14,699 nt of DNA. It comes from BS750m-G62 sp964577175 (GTDB lineage: Bacteria > Planctomycetota > Phycisphaerae > FEN-1346). The stretch lies in assembly GCA_964577175.1 (NCBI GenBank), contig CAZNYC010000102.1, positions 1 to 14,699 on the forward strand, given 5' to 3'. A program made the position numbers and the translations under genes. Positions within the stretch are counted from its first letter, which is position 1. The number at the start of each line of letters is the position of its first letter. A model generated the notes under the pieces. That model saw only the letters and a program-made list of their open reading frames with translations. It did not search any database and was not told the origin of the DNA. This document shows, in pieces, positions 1 to 6,569 of this stretch.

Positions 1-291
1 GTGCGCGCCAAGGCGTTTTCTCAGAGTATCGATCGCGGCGCGCCGATTGAGCCCGCCGGGGGAGCGGCGGGGTACGCCCGAGCCACGCGAACAGGACCGC
101 CGCCGGACGGCCGCCCAGCCGCGCGAGGGCGTACCGGAATGACGAGGCCCGCATGGCGAGGGAATGACGAATGGGCCGGGCACCGCAACCGCTGTCTCCT
201 CATGGGGCGTACCTCGTCATTCAATCGTCCTTCGCCATTCAATCGTCATTCGTGCTTCGTCACGCGTCACTGCCGCACGTCGCCCTTGCGT
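1..291. other. Gene-free stretch with low-complexity repeats
   Basis: No open frame here has a family signature or a believable start. From about 210 to 270 the sequence contains a loose repetition of GTCATTC / GCCATTC words (for example CGCCATTC and CGTCATTC). The same kind of text recurs at about 11465-11520. I read it as an interspersed non-coding repeat and not as a gene. Nothing else is recognisable. Confidence 0.5.
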
Positions 292-354
292 TAAGAGCCT
301 ATCCGAATCACCCTCTGGCTTCGGCCGGCGAGGGCGTATTCGGATAGGCTCTAA
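292..354. repeat. MITE-like inverted repeat with TAA flanks
   Basis: A 14-bp arm GAGCCTATCCGAAT (295-308) is repeated as a perfect reverse complement at 338-351. Both ends are flanked by the trinucleotide TAA (292-294 and 352-354). An inner stem CCCTC/GAGGG (311-315 with 330-334) makes the whole element foldable. Terminal inverted repeats starting GAGCCT and a 3-bp T-N-A target duplication are typical of part of the IS5 superfamily, so a miniature non-autonomous derivative is a reasonable reading. No transposase is present. The element could instead act as a hairpin upstream of the HNH gene. Confidence 0.55.
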
Positions 355-397
355 GGCCGCGCCACACCGCCTGAATCGCGCTGGACTCCCCGTCGTC

Positions 398-403
398 TAT
401 CAT
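398..403 (+). promoter_or_regulatory. Possible -10 box for the HNH gene
   Basis: TATCAT matches five of six positions of the sigma70 -10 consensus and lies 54 nt upstream of the chosen ATG. I see no convincing -35 at 16-18 nt spacing, so this is weak. Confidence 0.25.
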
Positions 404-456
404 GTAAGATTCTTGGGAATGTCGCGGGAGGCGTGAAGGCACAGGAGCGAGGAACC

Positions 457-1107
457 ATGTCGTCGGTCGTCGAAGCCGTTGCCCGGCCGAGCAGTCTCGA
501 TGCCAGCGTCCTGGTCCTGAACCGGCTGTTCATGGCGGTGCGGGTGGTGCGGGCGCGCGAGGCGTTCGTCCTGCTCTGGAAGGAAATCGCCGAGGTCGTC
601 TCGGTGGAGGACGAAACCTACGACACGTACGATTTCTCGTCCTGGGCCGAGGTCTCGGAGCACCGCCGCAAGTTCCAGCCGGACGCCCACGAGTGGATCC
701 GGACCGTCCGGTTCGACCTGGCCGTGCCGCGCGTCATCCGCCTCCTCACCTACGACCGCGTGCCCCGGACGCGGGTCCGGCTGAACCGCCGGAACCTCTT
801 CGCCCGCGACGGCAGCCGGTGCCAGTACTGCGGCCGGAAGTTCAAGACGTCGGACCTTTCGATCGACCACGTCGTGCCGCGCAGCCGCGGCGGCCGGACC
901 GAGTGGACGAACGTCGTCTGCGCGTGCCTGGCGTGCAACGTGCAGAAGGGCGGCCGGACGCCCCGCGAGGCCCGCATGCGCCTCATCAAGAAGCCGCGAC
1001 AGCCGCGGTTCAGCCCGGTCATCACCATCCGGGCGGGCAGCCAGAAGTACCGCTCGTGGAAGCAGTTCCTCGACGCGGCGTACTGGCACGTGGAACTGGT
1101 GGACTGA
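457..1107 (+). CDS. HNH endonuclease family protein
   Basis: This is a 216-residue protein with an HNH nuclease domain in its C-terminal half. A zinc-type CxxC (C122, C125) is followed by the core DHVVPRSRGG (D137-H138), then TNVVCACLACN with a second cysteine pair (C157, C160) and asparagine (N152 or N161). The tail runs into the TPREARMRL motif that follows the domain in many small HNH proteins. The N-terminal half (LNRLFMAVRVV..REAFVLLWKEIAEVV) is the conserved leader of this HNH subfamily, so the protein is not a truncated homing enzyme. I chose ATG 457 because AGGAG and GAGG lie 5-14 nt upstream; an in-frame GTG at 433 would only add eight residues. The family is expected to nick or cut DNA, but its cellular role is unknown. 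It stands alone, with no methylase or specificity gene beside it. Confidence 0.88.
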   Translation: MSSVVEAVARPSSLDASVLVLNRLFMAVRVVRAREAFVLLWKEIAEVVSVEDETYDTYDFSSWAEVSEHRRKFQPDAHEWIRTVRFDLAVPRVIRLLTYDRVPRTRVRLNRRNLFARDGSRCQYCGRKFKTSDLSIDHVVPRSRGGRTEWTNVVCACLACNVQKGGRTPREARMRLIKKPRQPRFSPVITIRAGSQKYRSWKQFLDAAYWHVELVD

Positions 1108-1171
1108 CGGCGGCAATGCCCAATGTCCAAATCCCAATCCCAATGACCAAGGAGGCCTTCGGCCTTTGAGA

Positions 1172-1210
1172 AACGGCGCGCGGCCCGCAAGCGGGCCGGC
1201 GAACACGGGC
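1172..1210. repeat. 39-bp direct repeat, copy 1 (palindromic core)
   Basis: This block is identical base for base to 2711-2749. Its core GGCCCGCAAGCGGGCC (1182-1197) is a perfect 7-bp hairpin around AA. That core occurs a third time at 7455-7470, inside a different repeat. No coding frame explains the conservation, so it is an interspersed palindromic repeat. Confidence 0.8.
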
Positions 1211-1539
1211 GTTGCTGCATGCCTCGAAGCCGCCCCGACGTTCGGGCCGAAGGCTCCCCGATTGTCATTCCGGCCGAGGCCCTTCAGGCCCGAGCGGAGG
1301 AATCTCGCCGTGGCTGGTTATGGAGAGCGCCGGCGCAAGCGCCGCGTTGCCGTTCGCTGTTGCCGTGGGACGGAAACGCGCCGGCCCAGCCCGGCGGCAA
1401 AATGGGTTCCCGGCGTTTTTCAGCCGTTTTTGGGCGGTGTCGTGCGCGCCGGCGGCAAAACGCCCGGCCGACGAAACACCCCTAAACCCTCATTCCTCCC
1501 TCACTTACAGCCACCCCGCGACGGAGCCGGGGCCGAGGT

Positions 1540-1567
1540 TTGACGCCGCCCGATCCATCCGTAGGCT
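1540..1567 (+). promoter_or_regulatory. Candidate promoter of the FecR-domain gene
   Basis: TTGACG (1540-1545, five of six -35 positions) is separated by 16 nt from TAGGCT (1562-1567, three of six -10 positions, keeping the outer TA and T). Transcription would start near 1574 and leave a leader of about 95 nt before the gene. The strong -35 makes it plausible; the weak -10 keeps confidence low. Confidence 0.35.
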
Positions 1568-1669
1568 TTCTGGTGAGAACCCGGACGGGCATGGTGCCGA
1601 GGGGTCTGCCGCGAGCAGAGCCCGCCGGCCGGGCCCGTCACGGCGCGCCCCACACGTGGAGGATGCATG

Positions 1670-2506
1670 ATGCTTCGAGTAATTGCACTGACGGCCCTTG
1701 CGATGGGGAGTTTGGCACCGGCGGTACGGGCGGCCGAGGACGAAGCCCCCCTGCGCGCCCGCGTCCAGGGTGTCGAAGGCACCGTCGAGATACGCCCCGC
1801 CAGGGGCGAGGAGTGGCGGCCCGTCGAGGCCGGCACGGTCCTCCCGCCGGGGGCGGACCTGCGGACCGGCTTCCGCGCCCGCTGCGTCCTGGACATGGTC
1901 GACAGCCTCGTCCAGGTCGACCCGCTCTCGCTGGTCCGCATCGCCGAACTCGAGCGCAAGGGCAACGAGGTCCGGACCCGCCTCCACCTGAAGCAGGGCA
2001 ATGCCCAGGCCATCGTCGAGAAGGGCCGGATCGAGAGCGATTTCGCCATCCTGACGCCCTCGGCCACCCTCTCGGTACGGGGCACCCGGGGCATCACGTG
2101 CCGATACTTCGCCGACGAAGGCGGGACGTACGGCCTGGCGGACCGCGGCCTGATTGCCGTCATCGACGGCCTGACCGGCCACGAGACCCCCTGCCGGCCG
2201 GGCCAGTCGACCGACGACAAGGCCACCCCGGCCACCGAGCATCTGGCCAACCGCTTCGTTCCGATCGCCCTGGACCGCGCCGGCCAGGAGAAGAAGGAGC
2301 AGGTGGCGGCGCGTCGGCGGCGATCGGGCCTGACGGCCGCTCCCGGTCTCGGCAACGCCACGGGCCGCCGCACCGGCCGGGCCGCCGAGAGCCGCGTCCG
2401 CAGTGACGGCACCGCCGACGCCTCGGGCGTGAAGATCGTGGACGTCCTCCATTCGATCCGGGCCGATACACTGCGCCAGGCCAAGCAGGGCAGCCCGCCG
2501 GGTTGA
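1670..2506 (+). CDS. Secreted FecR-domain protein
   Basis: This is a 278-residue exported protein. It starts with a Sec signal peptide (MLRVIALTALAMGSLAPAVRA, cut before AEDE). It then has a FecR-like domain from about residue 30 to 165: a VQGVEGTVEIR opening, a PPGADLRTG turn, a beta-rich middle, and the TPSATLSVRGTRG strand typical of the family. The C-terminal third is basic and low in complexity and may be disordered. In FecI-FecR systems this domain relays signals across the membrane to an ECF sigma factor. Here no sigma factor or TonB receptor is adjacent and there is no transmembrane anchor, so a periplasmic or surface role unrelated to iron is more likely. Start: GGAGG (1658-1662) lies 7 nt from ATG 1670 but only 4 nt from the overlapping ATG 1667, which would add one Met. 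Its exact role is unknown. Confidence 0.85.
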   Translation: MLRVIALTALAMGSLAPAVRAAEDEAPLRARVQGVEGTVEIRPARGEEWRPVEAGTVLPPGADLRTGFRARCVLDMVDSLVQVDPLSLVRIAELERKGNEVRTRLHLKQGNAQAIVEKGRIESDFAILTPSATLSVRGTRGITCRYFADEGGTYGLADRGLIAVIDGLTGHETPCRPGQSTDDKATPATEHLANRFVPIALDRAGQEKKEQVAARRRRSGLTAAPGLGNATGRRTGRAAESRVRSDGTADASGVKIVDVLHSIRADTLRQAKQGSPPG

Positions 2507-2524
2507 GTCCGTCCCAGCGATGGA

Positions 2525-2546
2525 CGTGGTCCCTCCTCGGACCACG
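2525..2546 (+). terminator. Hairpin 18 nt after the FecR gene
   Basis: A perfect 8-bp stem CGTGGTCC / GGACCACG closes a 6-nt loop just beyond the stop codon. There is no T-tract after it, so it may be a 3'-end stabilising hairpin and not a true intrinsic terminator. Confidence 0.4.
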
Positions 2547-2857
2547 AGCGGCCGGTCGACGGGGCGCGCGGCGGCGAAACGGGGCGTGACGCCGCCCGAC
2601 GTCCTTCGGCCGGCCGCCGTTTCATGTAGCCCGGCCGGGAGATGCGCCATGGGCCACGGCCGGCCCGTTCGACTTCGCTCAGGGCATGCCTGGCCGGGCC
2701 GTGCGCTGCGAACGGCGCGCGGCCCGCAAGCGGGCCGGCGAACACGGGCCGGCTCGCCTTGGTTGGGCTCAGTGGACGCTTGCCACGCGCCGGGACGGGG
2801 CACCCTCTTCCCCACGTTGTCCTGACCCGATTTTTCGTTACAGACGGCACATGGCGT
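2547..2857. other. Gene-free, repeat-bearing interval
   Basis: No convincing gene. At 2655-2703 there is an imperfect inverted repeat whose arms (CACGGCC...CCCG and its near complement) flank TTCGACTTCGCTCAGGGCAT. That central word resembles a short repeat common between genes in many draft bacterial genomes. The second copy of the 39-bp repeat follows directly at 2711-2749. Confidence 0.45.
2711..2749. repeat. 39-bp direct repeat, copy 2
   Basis: Identical to 1172-1210, including the GGCCCGCAAGCGGGCC hairpin core (2721-2736). The two copies bracket the FecR-domain gene in direct orientation about 1.5 kb apart. Confidence 0.8.
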
Positions 2858-2885
2858 TTGCCTCAGCCCCGTTTTGCCGTATAAT
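2858..2885 (+). promoter_or_regulatory. Sigma70-type promoter of the PEP-CTERM gene
   Basis: TTGCCT (2858-2863, four of six) is followed after 16 nt by a perfect TATAAT (2880-2885). It is one of the two best promoters visible in the window; the other, upstream of the J-domain gene, has the same TTGCCT/TATAAT pair with a 17-nt spacer. The predicted start is near 2892, leaving a leader of about 145 nt. Confidence 0.6.
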
Positions 2886-2891
2886 ATCCAT

Positions 2892-2943
2892 GGTGGAAGA
2901 GGCGGAATTCCCACCGTTGCAGCACCCGGGGAATACGGGCAAC
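2892..2943 (+). promoter_or_regulatory. Two stacked hairpins in the PEP-CTERM 5' leader
   Basis: Directly after the predicted transcription start, GGTGGAA (2892-2898) pairs with TTCCCACC (2908-2915) with one bulged C. It is followed without a gap by GTTG/CAAC (2916-2919 with 2940-2943), enclosing CCCG/CGGG (2925-2928 with 2936-2939) and a GGGAATA loop. I do not recognise a known riboswitch class. It may protect the 5' end or control translation. Confidence 0.3.
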
Positions 2944-3035
2944 ACACCCGCCGACGCCGTTTTTGGGCTGCACGCGGCCATCAGGCGGCCGCAGGCCCGA
3001 ATCGGCCGGTGCGGTTCAGTGCAAGGAGTCGACGC

Positions 3036-4166
3036 ATGCGAATGCACACCTATACGCTTTTCGCGGCGGCTGCCGGATTGCTTCTGGCGGCCGGAGTGCA
3101 GGCCGGTCCTGTCCGCGACACCGAATTCACCATCGCCTGGGGCGCGGGGATCGACCGGCTGCCGACCGCCGATACCCGCGACACGGTAGCCGTCTATCTC
3201 GGTTCCAACCCGATGACCGCCATCAGCGGCATCGACCCGGCCGCGCTGGCCGGTGCGATGGGCGGGGCGGACCTGGGCGCCTTGCCGCAGTTCGTTCACG
3301 CCGATCCGGTGGTGCAGACGTACAACGCGCCCGCGTTGCCGCCTGCGCTTCCGGCGGGTCCGCCGGCGGCGCCGGCGCAGCCGGTGTCGTTCGCGTATCC
3401 GGAATCGACGGGCCTCAGCGACATCGGTTCCGGCGGGCGGGACGTCCCCCTGGGCGACGCGCGGTACTTCAACACGGCCCCCGGCGGGTACGGGACGGTG
3501 CTTCGCGGCCGGCCTCCGGGCGGCCTGGAGAACTGGAGCCACGTGACCCGCACCGCCATCAGTTACATCCGCCCGAACGTCAACGTCCAGATGATGCTGG
3601 CCCTGGACGTGCATGGGAACCCGGGCCTGGCGGAGTTCGAGGGTCCCGGCTTTACGCCCAAGGCCATCCTCGCCATCGATCGCAATACCCAACTGGAGTC
3701 GGCGGAGATCGGAGCGCAGACGGTCCAGTTCGGCCGTCGCGCGCGGCCGGATCCGACCGGCGAACCGCAGACGGCCGTAACCGCCGGCCTCGGCCTCGGC
3801 CTGCTGCCGACGTTCCTGTCGCAGATGGGGATGGGCGTGTCGGTGGTGGCGTCGCGCGGGCAGGAGAGCGGCGACGTGCGCCTCGCCCTGGTCGGCACGA
3901 CCGAACTGCCGGTGGACTGGACGCCGATCGAGCGGCCGTACATGCACCCGAGCGGCCAGGGCACCCCCCTGCTCGCCCTGCGAAGCCCATGGACGTACGG
4001 GAGCGGAGGCATCGGCGAAGGCCGGGCGCCCCGCGAGGAGGGCGGCGGTGGGGGCGCCGAGATCACCCCCATCACGCCGACGCCCATCCCGGAACCCGCC
4101 ACGGTCCTCCTCCTGGCGGGCGGGGCAGCCGGTCTGGCGGCGGTACGCCGGAAACGGCGTTCCTGA
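3036..4166 (+). CDS. PEP-CTERM sorting domain protein
   Basis: This is a 376-residue exported protein. Residues 1-23 (MRMHTYTLFAAAAGLLLAAGVQA) form a signal peptide. The last 27 residues are a PEP-CTERM tail: the IPEP signature, a hydrophobic stretch (ATVLLLAGGAAGLAAV) and a basic end (RRKRRS). Such tails are recognised by an exosortase, which cleaves the protein and delivers it to the cell surface or matrix. No exosortase gene is in the window. The middle has a proline/alanine-rich linker (about residues 103-122) and otherwise no domain I recognise. A glycine-rich patch (EEGGGGGAE) sits just before the sorting tail. ATG 3036 was chosen because AAGGAG lies 7 nt upstream and the signal peptide starts there; an ATG at 3042 is less well placed. 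The gene has its own promoter and terminator, so it is probably transcribed alone. Confidence 0.87.
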   Translation: MRMHTYTLFAAAAGLLLAAGVQAGPVRDTEFTIAWGAGIDRLPTADTRDTVAVYLGSNPMTAISGIDPAALAGAMGGADLGALPQFVHADPVVQTYNAPALPPALPAGPPAAPAQPVSFAYPESTGLSDIGSGGRDVPLGDARYFNTAPGGYGTVLRGRPPGGLENWSHVTRTAISYIRPNVNVQMMLALDVHGNPGLAEFEGPGFTPKAILAIDRNTQLESAEIGAQTVQFGRRARPDPTGEPQTAVTAGLGLGLLPTFLSQMGMGVSVVASRGQESGDVRLALVGTTELPVDWTPIERPYMHPSGQGTPLLALRSPWTYGSGGIGEGRAPREEGGGGGAEITPITPTPIPEPATVLLLAGGAAGLAAVRRKRRS

Positions 4167-4196
4167 CGCAGCGGACGGTCTGCACGGACGACCACA

Positions 4197-4231
4197 CGAC
4201 CGGTCGGCTCACGCCGGCCGGTCGTTCTTTT
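4197..4231 (+). terminator. Intrinsic terminator of the PEP-CTERM gene
   Basis: An 11-bp stem (CGACCGGTCGG with CCGGCCGGTCG, one G-T wobble) closes a CTCACG loop and is followed at once by TTCTTTT. It begins 30 nt after the stop codon. This is the clearest Rho-independent terminator in the window. Confidence 0.75.
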
Positions 4232-4315
4232 CATCGCCACGGTACCTCTCTCGGGGCGCCTCCGCCCGCGCAGCGAATCCGCCTCCAAAAAAACGCTGGG
4301 CGGCCAAGCAGGCCC

Positions 4316-4324
4316 TGCTACAAT
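4316..4324 (+). promoter_or_regulatory. Extended -10 promoter candidate
   Basis: TGCTACAAT is an extended -10 (TGn plus TACAAT, five of six). No good -35 is visible, which is tolerable for extended -10 promoters. Transcription would begin near 4331. It could serve a small RNA ending at the T-tract near 4487, or the TPR gene at 4591 with a 260-nt leader. Confidence 0.35.
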
Positions 4325-4354
4325 ACCTGTGGAGGAGCGCAAAAACGGGCCCCA

Positions 4355-4429
4355 CTACACACGCCATAGACGCATGAGTGAGGCCCTTGCGCTGGGATGG
4401 GTAAATTGAACAACCGGCCTTTGCAGCAT
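4355..4429 (-). CDS. Possible 24-residue small ORF
   Basis: The frame reads MLQRPVVQFTHPSARASLMR then LWRV and a TAG stop. A full AGGAGG (4438-4433) precedes the ATG but with only 3 nt spacing, which is short. A minus-strand TTGACA (4467-4462) with CATTAT 16 nt downstream (4445-4440) would start transcription at about 4434, inside the AGGAGG, so the promoter and the ribosome site cannot both be used as drawn. The peptide has no known motif, signal or membrane segment. It may be chance in GC-rich DNA, or the same bases may belong to a non-coding RNA. Confidence 0.2.
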   Translation of the reverse strand: MLQRPVVQFTHPSARASLMRLWRV

Positions 4430-4487
4430 CGGCCTCCTAATAATGAACGATGCCGCCGTGTTGTCAAGCGAAAAGGCCGTTTTTTTT
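4415..4487 (+). terminator. Long-loop hairpin with eight-T tract
   Basis: CGGCCTTT (4415-4422) is the exact complement of AAAGGCCG (4472-4479), which is followed by eight T residues (4480-4487). Inside the long loop a second stem GCATCG/CGATGC (4426-4431 with 4448-4453) shortens the effective distance. This could end a transcript starting near 4331. The loop is longer than in typical terminators. Confidence 0.35.
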
Positions 4488-4590
4488 CGGCGTTTTTCGG
4501 GCAACCGAAGCGGCCGAAACGTCCGATAAAGGGCCATAGAACAACCTGACAGCCCTGAAACCCGCGATTCGACCCGATAAGGAGAACGCC

Positions 4591-5700
4591 ATGGCACTGC
4601 GACTGAGAGGCGGGCCCGTCGGACAGGAACTCCCCCGACCCACGTGGACGGTGGCGATTCTCTGGATTCTCGGCCTCCTGCTGTGGGCGGGCACGCTGGC
4701 GGCCGTGGTGATCGTCGGCCTCCATCCCCCCGCCAGCGATACCGATACGTTCTGGGCGGTGACCGGCCTGGTGGTGGTGGTGGGCCTGCTGCTCGGTGCC
4801 GCCGCCATGGGGATGGCGATGGTGCTGAAGTACACGTTCGCAACGGCCGCCACCGTCAAACTCACGGAGCGGGCCCTGCGCGAGGTGCTCCAGAAGATGG
4901 AGATCACGCGGTCGACGGGCGGTCTGGCGGGGGCCTCGCACGAGGAGGTCGTCAGCCTCCTCTCCGAGATCATGGAAAACACCCTCCTCGACGAGGAGGA
5001 CAAGGCCGCCAAACGTCAACTCGCCCGCAAGCACCGCCAGCAGACCCTGCGGCGCGAGATCGAGGCGTTCATCCGGGCCGGCAAACATCGCGAGGCGCAC
5101 CAGCGGCTCGAAGAGTTTCGCCTGCGGTACGCCGACAGCGACGAGGTGCGCCAGATGGAACTGCAACTCTCCGAGGCGCTCCGCCAGCACGAACAAAACG
5201 AGATCGCCAACGTCACCGAGCAGGTGGAGCGGTACATGGGCCTCGGGCTGTGGGAACGGGCCCTCGAGACCGCCCAGGCCCTGGCCGAGCAGTTCCCCGA
5301 GAACCCCGACGCCGCCCGCCTGCCCGAGACCGTCCGCATGGAACAGGGGGCGACCCGCCGGCAGGATCAGCAGCGCCTGTACCGGGAGATCGAACACCTC
5401 GCCGGCCGCCGACGCTGGCGCGAGGCCCATCGCGCCGCCCACACCCTCATCGCGAACCATCCCGACAGCCCCGAGGCGAAGGCCATCGCCGAGCAGGTCG
5501 AGGAACTCCAGCGCAATGCCGCCATCGCCGAACGCCGCGAGTGGGAACAGCGGATCACCGACCACATCCAGACCGGTCGCCACCGCGAGGCGTACGACCT
5601 GGCCGTGGATCTCATGGAGAAGTATCCCGACTCGCCGCAGGCCGAGGAGATCCGCAAAAACCTCGACCAACTCAAGGCCCGGGCGGGCGTGATGGAGTGA
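4591..5700 (+). CDS. Two-TM protein with C-terminal TPR-like repeats
   Basis: This is a 369-residue membrane protein. Two hydrophobic helices lie near the N-terminus (about residues 19-43 and 54-78) and are followed by a long, charged, helical region. From about residue 150 there are at least four TPR-like helix pairs with the pattern G..REA......L...YPDS..A: AGKHREAHQRLEEFRLRYADS, LGLWERALETAQALAEQFPEN, RRRWREAHRAAHTLIANHPDS and TGRHREAYDLAVDLMEKYPDS (each given here as its core only). TPR arrays bind partner proteins. With the array on the cytoplasmic side after two TM helices, a membrane-bound scaffold is the simplest reading. No enzyme domain is visible. The ATG is supported by AAGGAG 6 nt upstream. 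The gene ends 13 nt from the convergent yidD stop, with no terminator hairpin between them. Confidence 0.82.
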   Translation: MALRLRGGPVGQELPRPTWTVAILWILGLLLWAGTLAAVVIVGLHPPASDTDTFWAVTGLVVVVGLLLGAAAMGMAMVLKYTFATAATVKLTERALREVLQKMEITRSTGGLAGASHEEVVSLLSEIMENTLLDEEDKAAKRQLARKHRQQTLRREIEAFIRAGKHREAHQRLEEFRLRYADSDEVRQMELQLSEALRQHEQNEIANVTEQVERYMGLGLWERALETAQALAEQFPENPDAARLPETVRMEQGATRRQDQQRLYREIEHLAGRRRWREAHRAAHTLIANHPDSPEAKAIAEQVEELQRNAAIAERREWEQRITDHIQTGRHREAYDLAVDLMEKYPDSPQAEEIRKNLDQLKARAGVME

Positions 5701-5713
5701 GCGCCGTCAACAT

Positions 5714-6013
5714 TTAGCCGCCGGCCTTCGCCGGCGCGTCATCCACCGGCGGCTCGGCCGGCGGCACGGGATCGTACCCCCCCCGGGCCAGCGGATGGCA
5801 CCGCAGCACCCGCCAGGCCGCCAGCCCCAGCCCCCGCCACACGCCGTGCACCCGCAGCGCCTCCACGGCGTAGGCGCTGCACGACGGGGCGTATCGGCAG
5901 CACGGGCCCAGCAGCGGGCTGACCGTCACCTGGTACAGGCGCACCAGTCCCACCAGGGCCGCCACGGCGGCCCGGCGGAGGGGCTTCCCGGCATGGGCGT
6001 GTGCACGGGTCAT
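5714..6013 (-). CDS. yidD: YidD membrane protein insertion efficiency factor
   Basis: This is a 99-residue protein with all the YidD landmarks: LVRLYQVTVSPLLG (23-36), PCCRYAPSCSAYAVEAL (37-53) with conserved cysteines 38, 39 and 45, an internal HGVWRG helix, RCHP (71-74) and GGYDPVP (79-84). YidD is a small protein at the inner membrane that helps YidC and the Sec system insert proteins. Its normal neighbours are rnpA upstream and yidC downstream. Here rnpA is upstream but separated by 184 bp holding a palindromic repeat, and yidC is absent: the next gene is a convergent TPR protein. ATG 6013 gives the expected N-terminus with a basic amphipathic start, but no clear ribosome binding site precedes it. 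A longer in-frame start at 6148 would run through the repeat and is less likely. The C-terminal tail after YDPVP is 15 residues longer than the core and low in complexity. Confidence 0.9.
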   Translation of the reverse strand: MTRAHAHAGKPLRRAAVAALVGLVRLYQVTVSPLLGPCCRYAPSCSAYAVEALRVHGVWRGLGLAAWRVLRCHPLARGGYDPVPPAEPPVDDAPAKAGG

Positions 6014-6197
6014 GGGCGCTTCGCGCGCGGCGGGTGTCCCGGCCCGCCTTCTGTGTGGCCCGGCCGGTCTTGCCCGGCCGGGGAGATTGCCGGGTGCCAT
6101 GCTTTCGCGCCCTTGCGAAAGCACGCGCTTCCGGCGCCGGCGACACACGCTTTCGCAGAAGCGCGAAAGCGTGCCACCCGCGGCCCGCCGCGGCCCG
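6014..6197. other. Intergenic spacer between rnpA and yidD
   Basis: These two genes are usually adjacent or overlapping, but here 184 bp separate them. The spacer holds an 88-bp palindromic element (listed separately) and GC-rich text with repeated GCCCGGCCGG words (about 6059-6082). No independent promoter is obvious. Confidence 0.55.
6092..6179. repeat. 88-bp nested palindromic element
   Basis: The outer arms (6092-6110 and 6161-6179) match as reverse complements at 17 of 19 positions. Nested inside, TGCGAAAGC (6114-6122) pairs exactly with GCTTTCGCA (6149-6157). The text repeats the word CTTTCGCG/CGCGAAAG in both orientations. The design is that of an interspersed REP/MITE-like palindrome. 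In RNA it would form a large hairpin between the rnpA and yidD coding regions. Confidence 0.65.
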
Positions 6198-6569
6198 TTA
6201 TCCCTTCCGCTCGGCCCGCCGAATGGCCTGCGGCACGAGGGCCCGCACGCGGCGGTCCACCTCCTCGAACGTATAGTCGCGCCCCAGCGGCACGAGGACC
6301 ACGTCGAACCCGGCCGGCCACGCGCCGCGGGCCCGTCGGAACACCTCCCGCAGCAGCCGCTTGATGCGGTTCCGCTGGACCGCCCCGCCGCACCGCCGGC
6401 CCACGCTGACGCCGAGGCGGGTCACCTCGGACCCGTTCGGACGGGCGTAGGCGACGATCCGGCCGTCGGCGGCCCGGTTGCCGGCGCGGTAGACGGCCCG
6501 GAACTCGGCGGTCCGGCGGAGGCGCTGGCGGCGGCCGAGCGCGGCGCGGTCAGGGCGACGGTCGGTCAT
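6198..6569 (-). CDS. rnpA: Ribonuclease P protein component
   Basis: This is a 123-residue protein matching RnpA, the small subunit that helps the RNase P RNA bind and cleave the 5' leader of precursor tRNAs. The N-terminal RRQRLRRTAEFRAVYRAG (13-30) corresponds to the family's R-L-x..F..V...G start. LGVSVGRRCGGAVQRNRIKR (52-71) contains the diagnostic RNR helix, and LLREVFRR follows. The C-terminal DVVLVPLGRDYTFEEV strand-helix is also typical. Length is normal for the family. The ATG overlaps the stop of the upstream TM protein by 4 nt (ATGA), indicating translational coupling and fixing the start. Unusually, rpmH is not upstream: the preceding genes are a TM protein, an HspR-like regulator and a J-domain protein. 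Confidence 0.93.
   Translation of the reverse strand: MTDRRPDRAALGRRQRLRRTAEFRAVYRAGNRAADGRIVAYARPNGSEVTRLGVSVGRRCGGAVQRNRIKRLLREVFRRARGAWPAGFDVVLVPLGRDYTFEEVDRRVRALVPQAIRRAERKG

Larger units (their letters stand above)
1108..1669. other. Gene-free stretch with several short repeats
   Basis: No frame in this 560-bp interval shows a protein family signature. It contains a CCCAATG/CCAAATC low-complexity run (about 1116-1150), a 39-bp repeat shared with 2711-2749, a degenerate TCATTC...GGAATCTCGCC element (about 1263-1310), and near its end a promoter candidate for the downstream FecR gene. Confidence 0.5.
4232..4590. other. Interval without a conventional gene but with signals on both strands
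   Basis: No ordinary-length gene is present. On the plus strand there is an extended -10 (4316-4324) and a T-tract hairpin (4415-4487). On the minus strand there is a TTGACA box (4467-4462) and AGGAGG directly before a 24-codon frame (4429-4355). These are listed separately. From 4488 to 4578 I see only a second short T-run. The ribosome binding site of the TPR gene follows. Confidence 0.45.

Noticed and set aside
457..1107. Restriction-modification or homing endonuclease system around the HNH gene
   Set aside because: No methyltransferase, specificity subunit, intron or intein boundary is nearby; the protein looks like the common small stand-alone HNH type.
1501..2947. Two long minus-strand frames (449 and 480 codons) across the FecR gene
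   Set aside because: No family motifs, a composition of reversed GC-rich codons, and both run through intergenic repeats. The plus frame has a signal peptide and a FecR domain.
4374..4409. Plus-strand 11-codon frame MSEALALGWVN
   Set aside because: Too short, with no ribosome binding site and no repeat or leader-peptide features such as runs of one amino acid.
6014..6148. Longer yidD start at 6148
   Set aside because: The extra 45 residues are encoded by the intergenic palindrome and GC-rich spacer, and have no counterpart in the YidD family.
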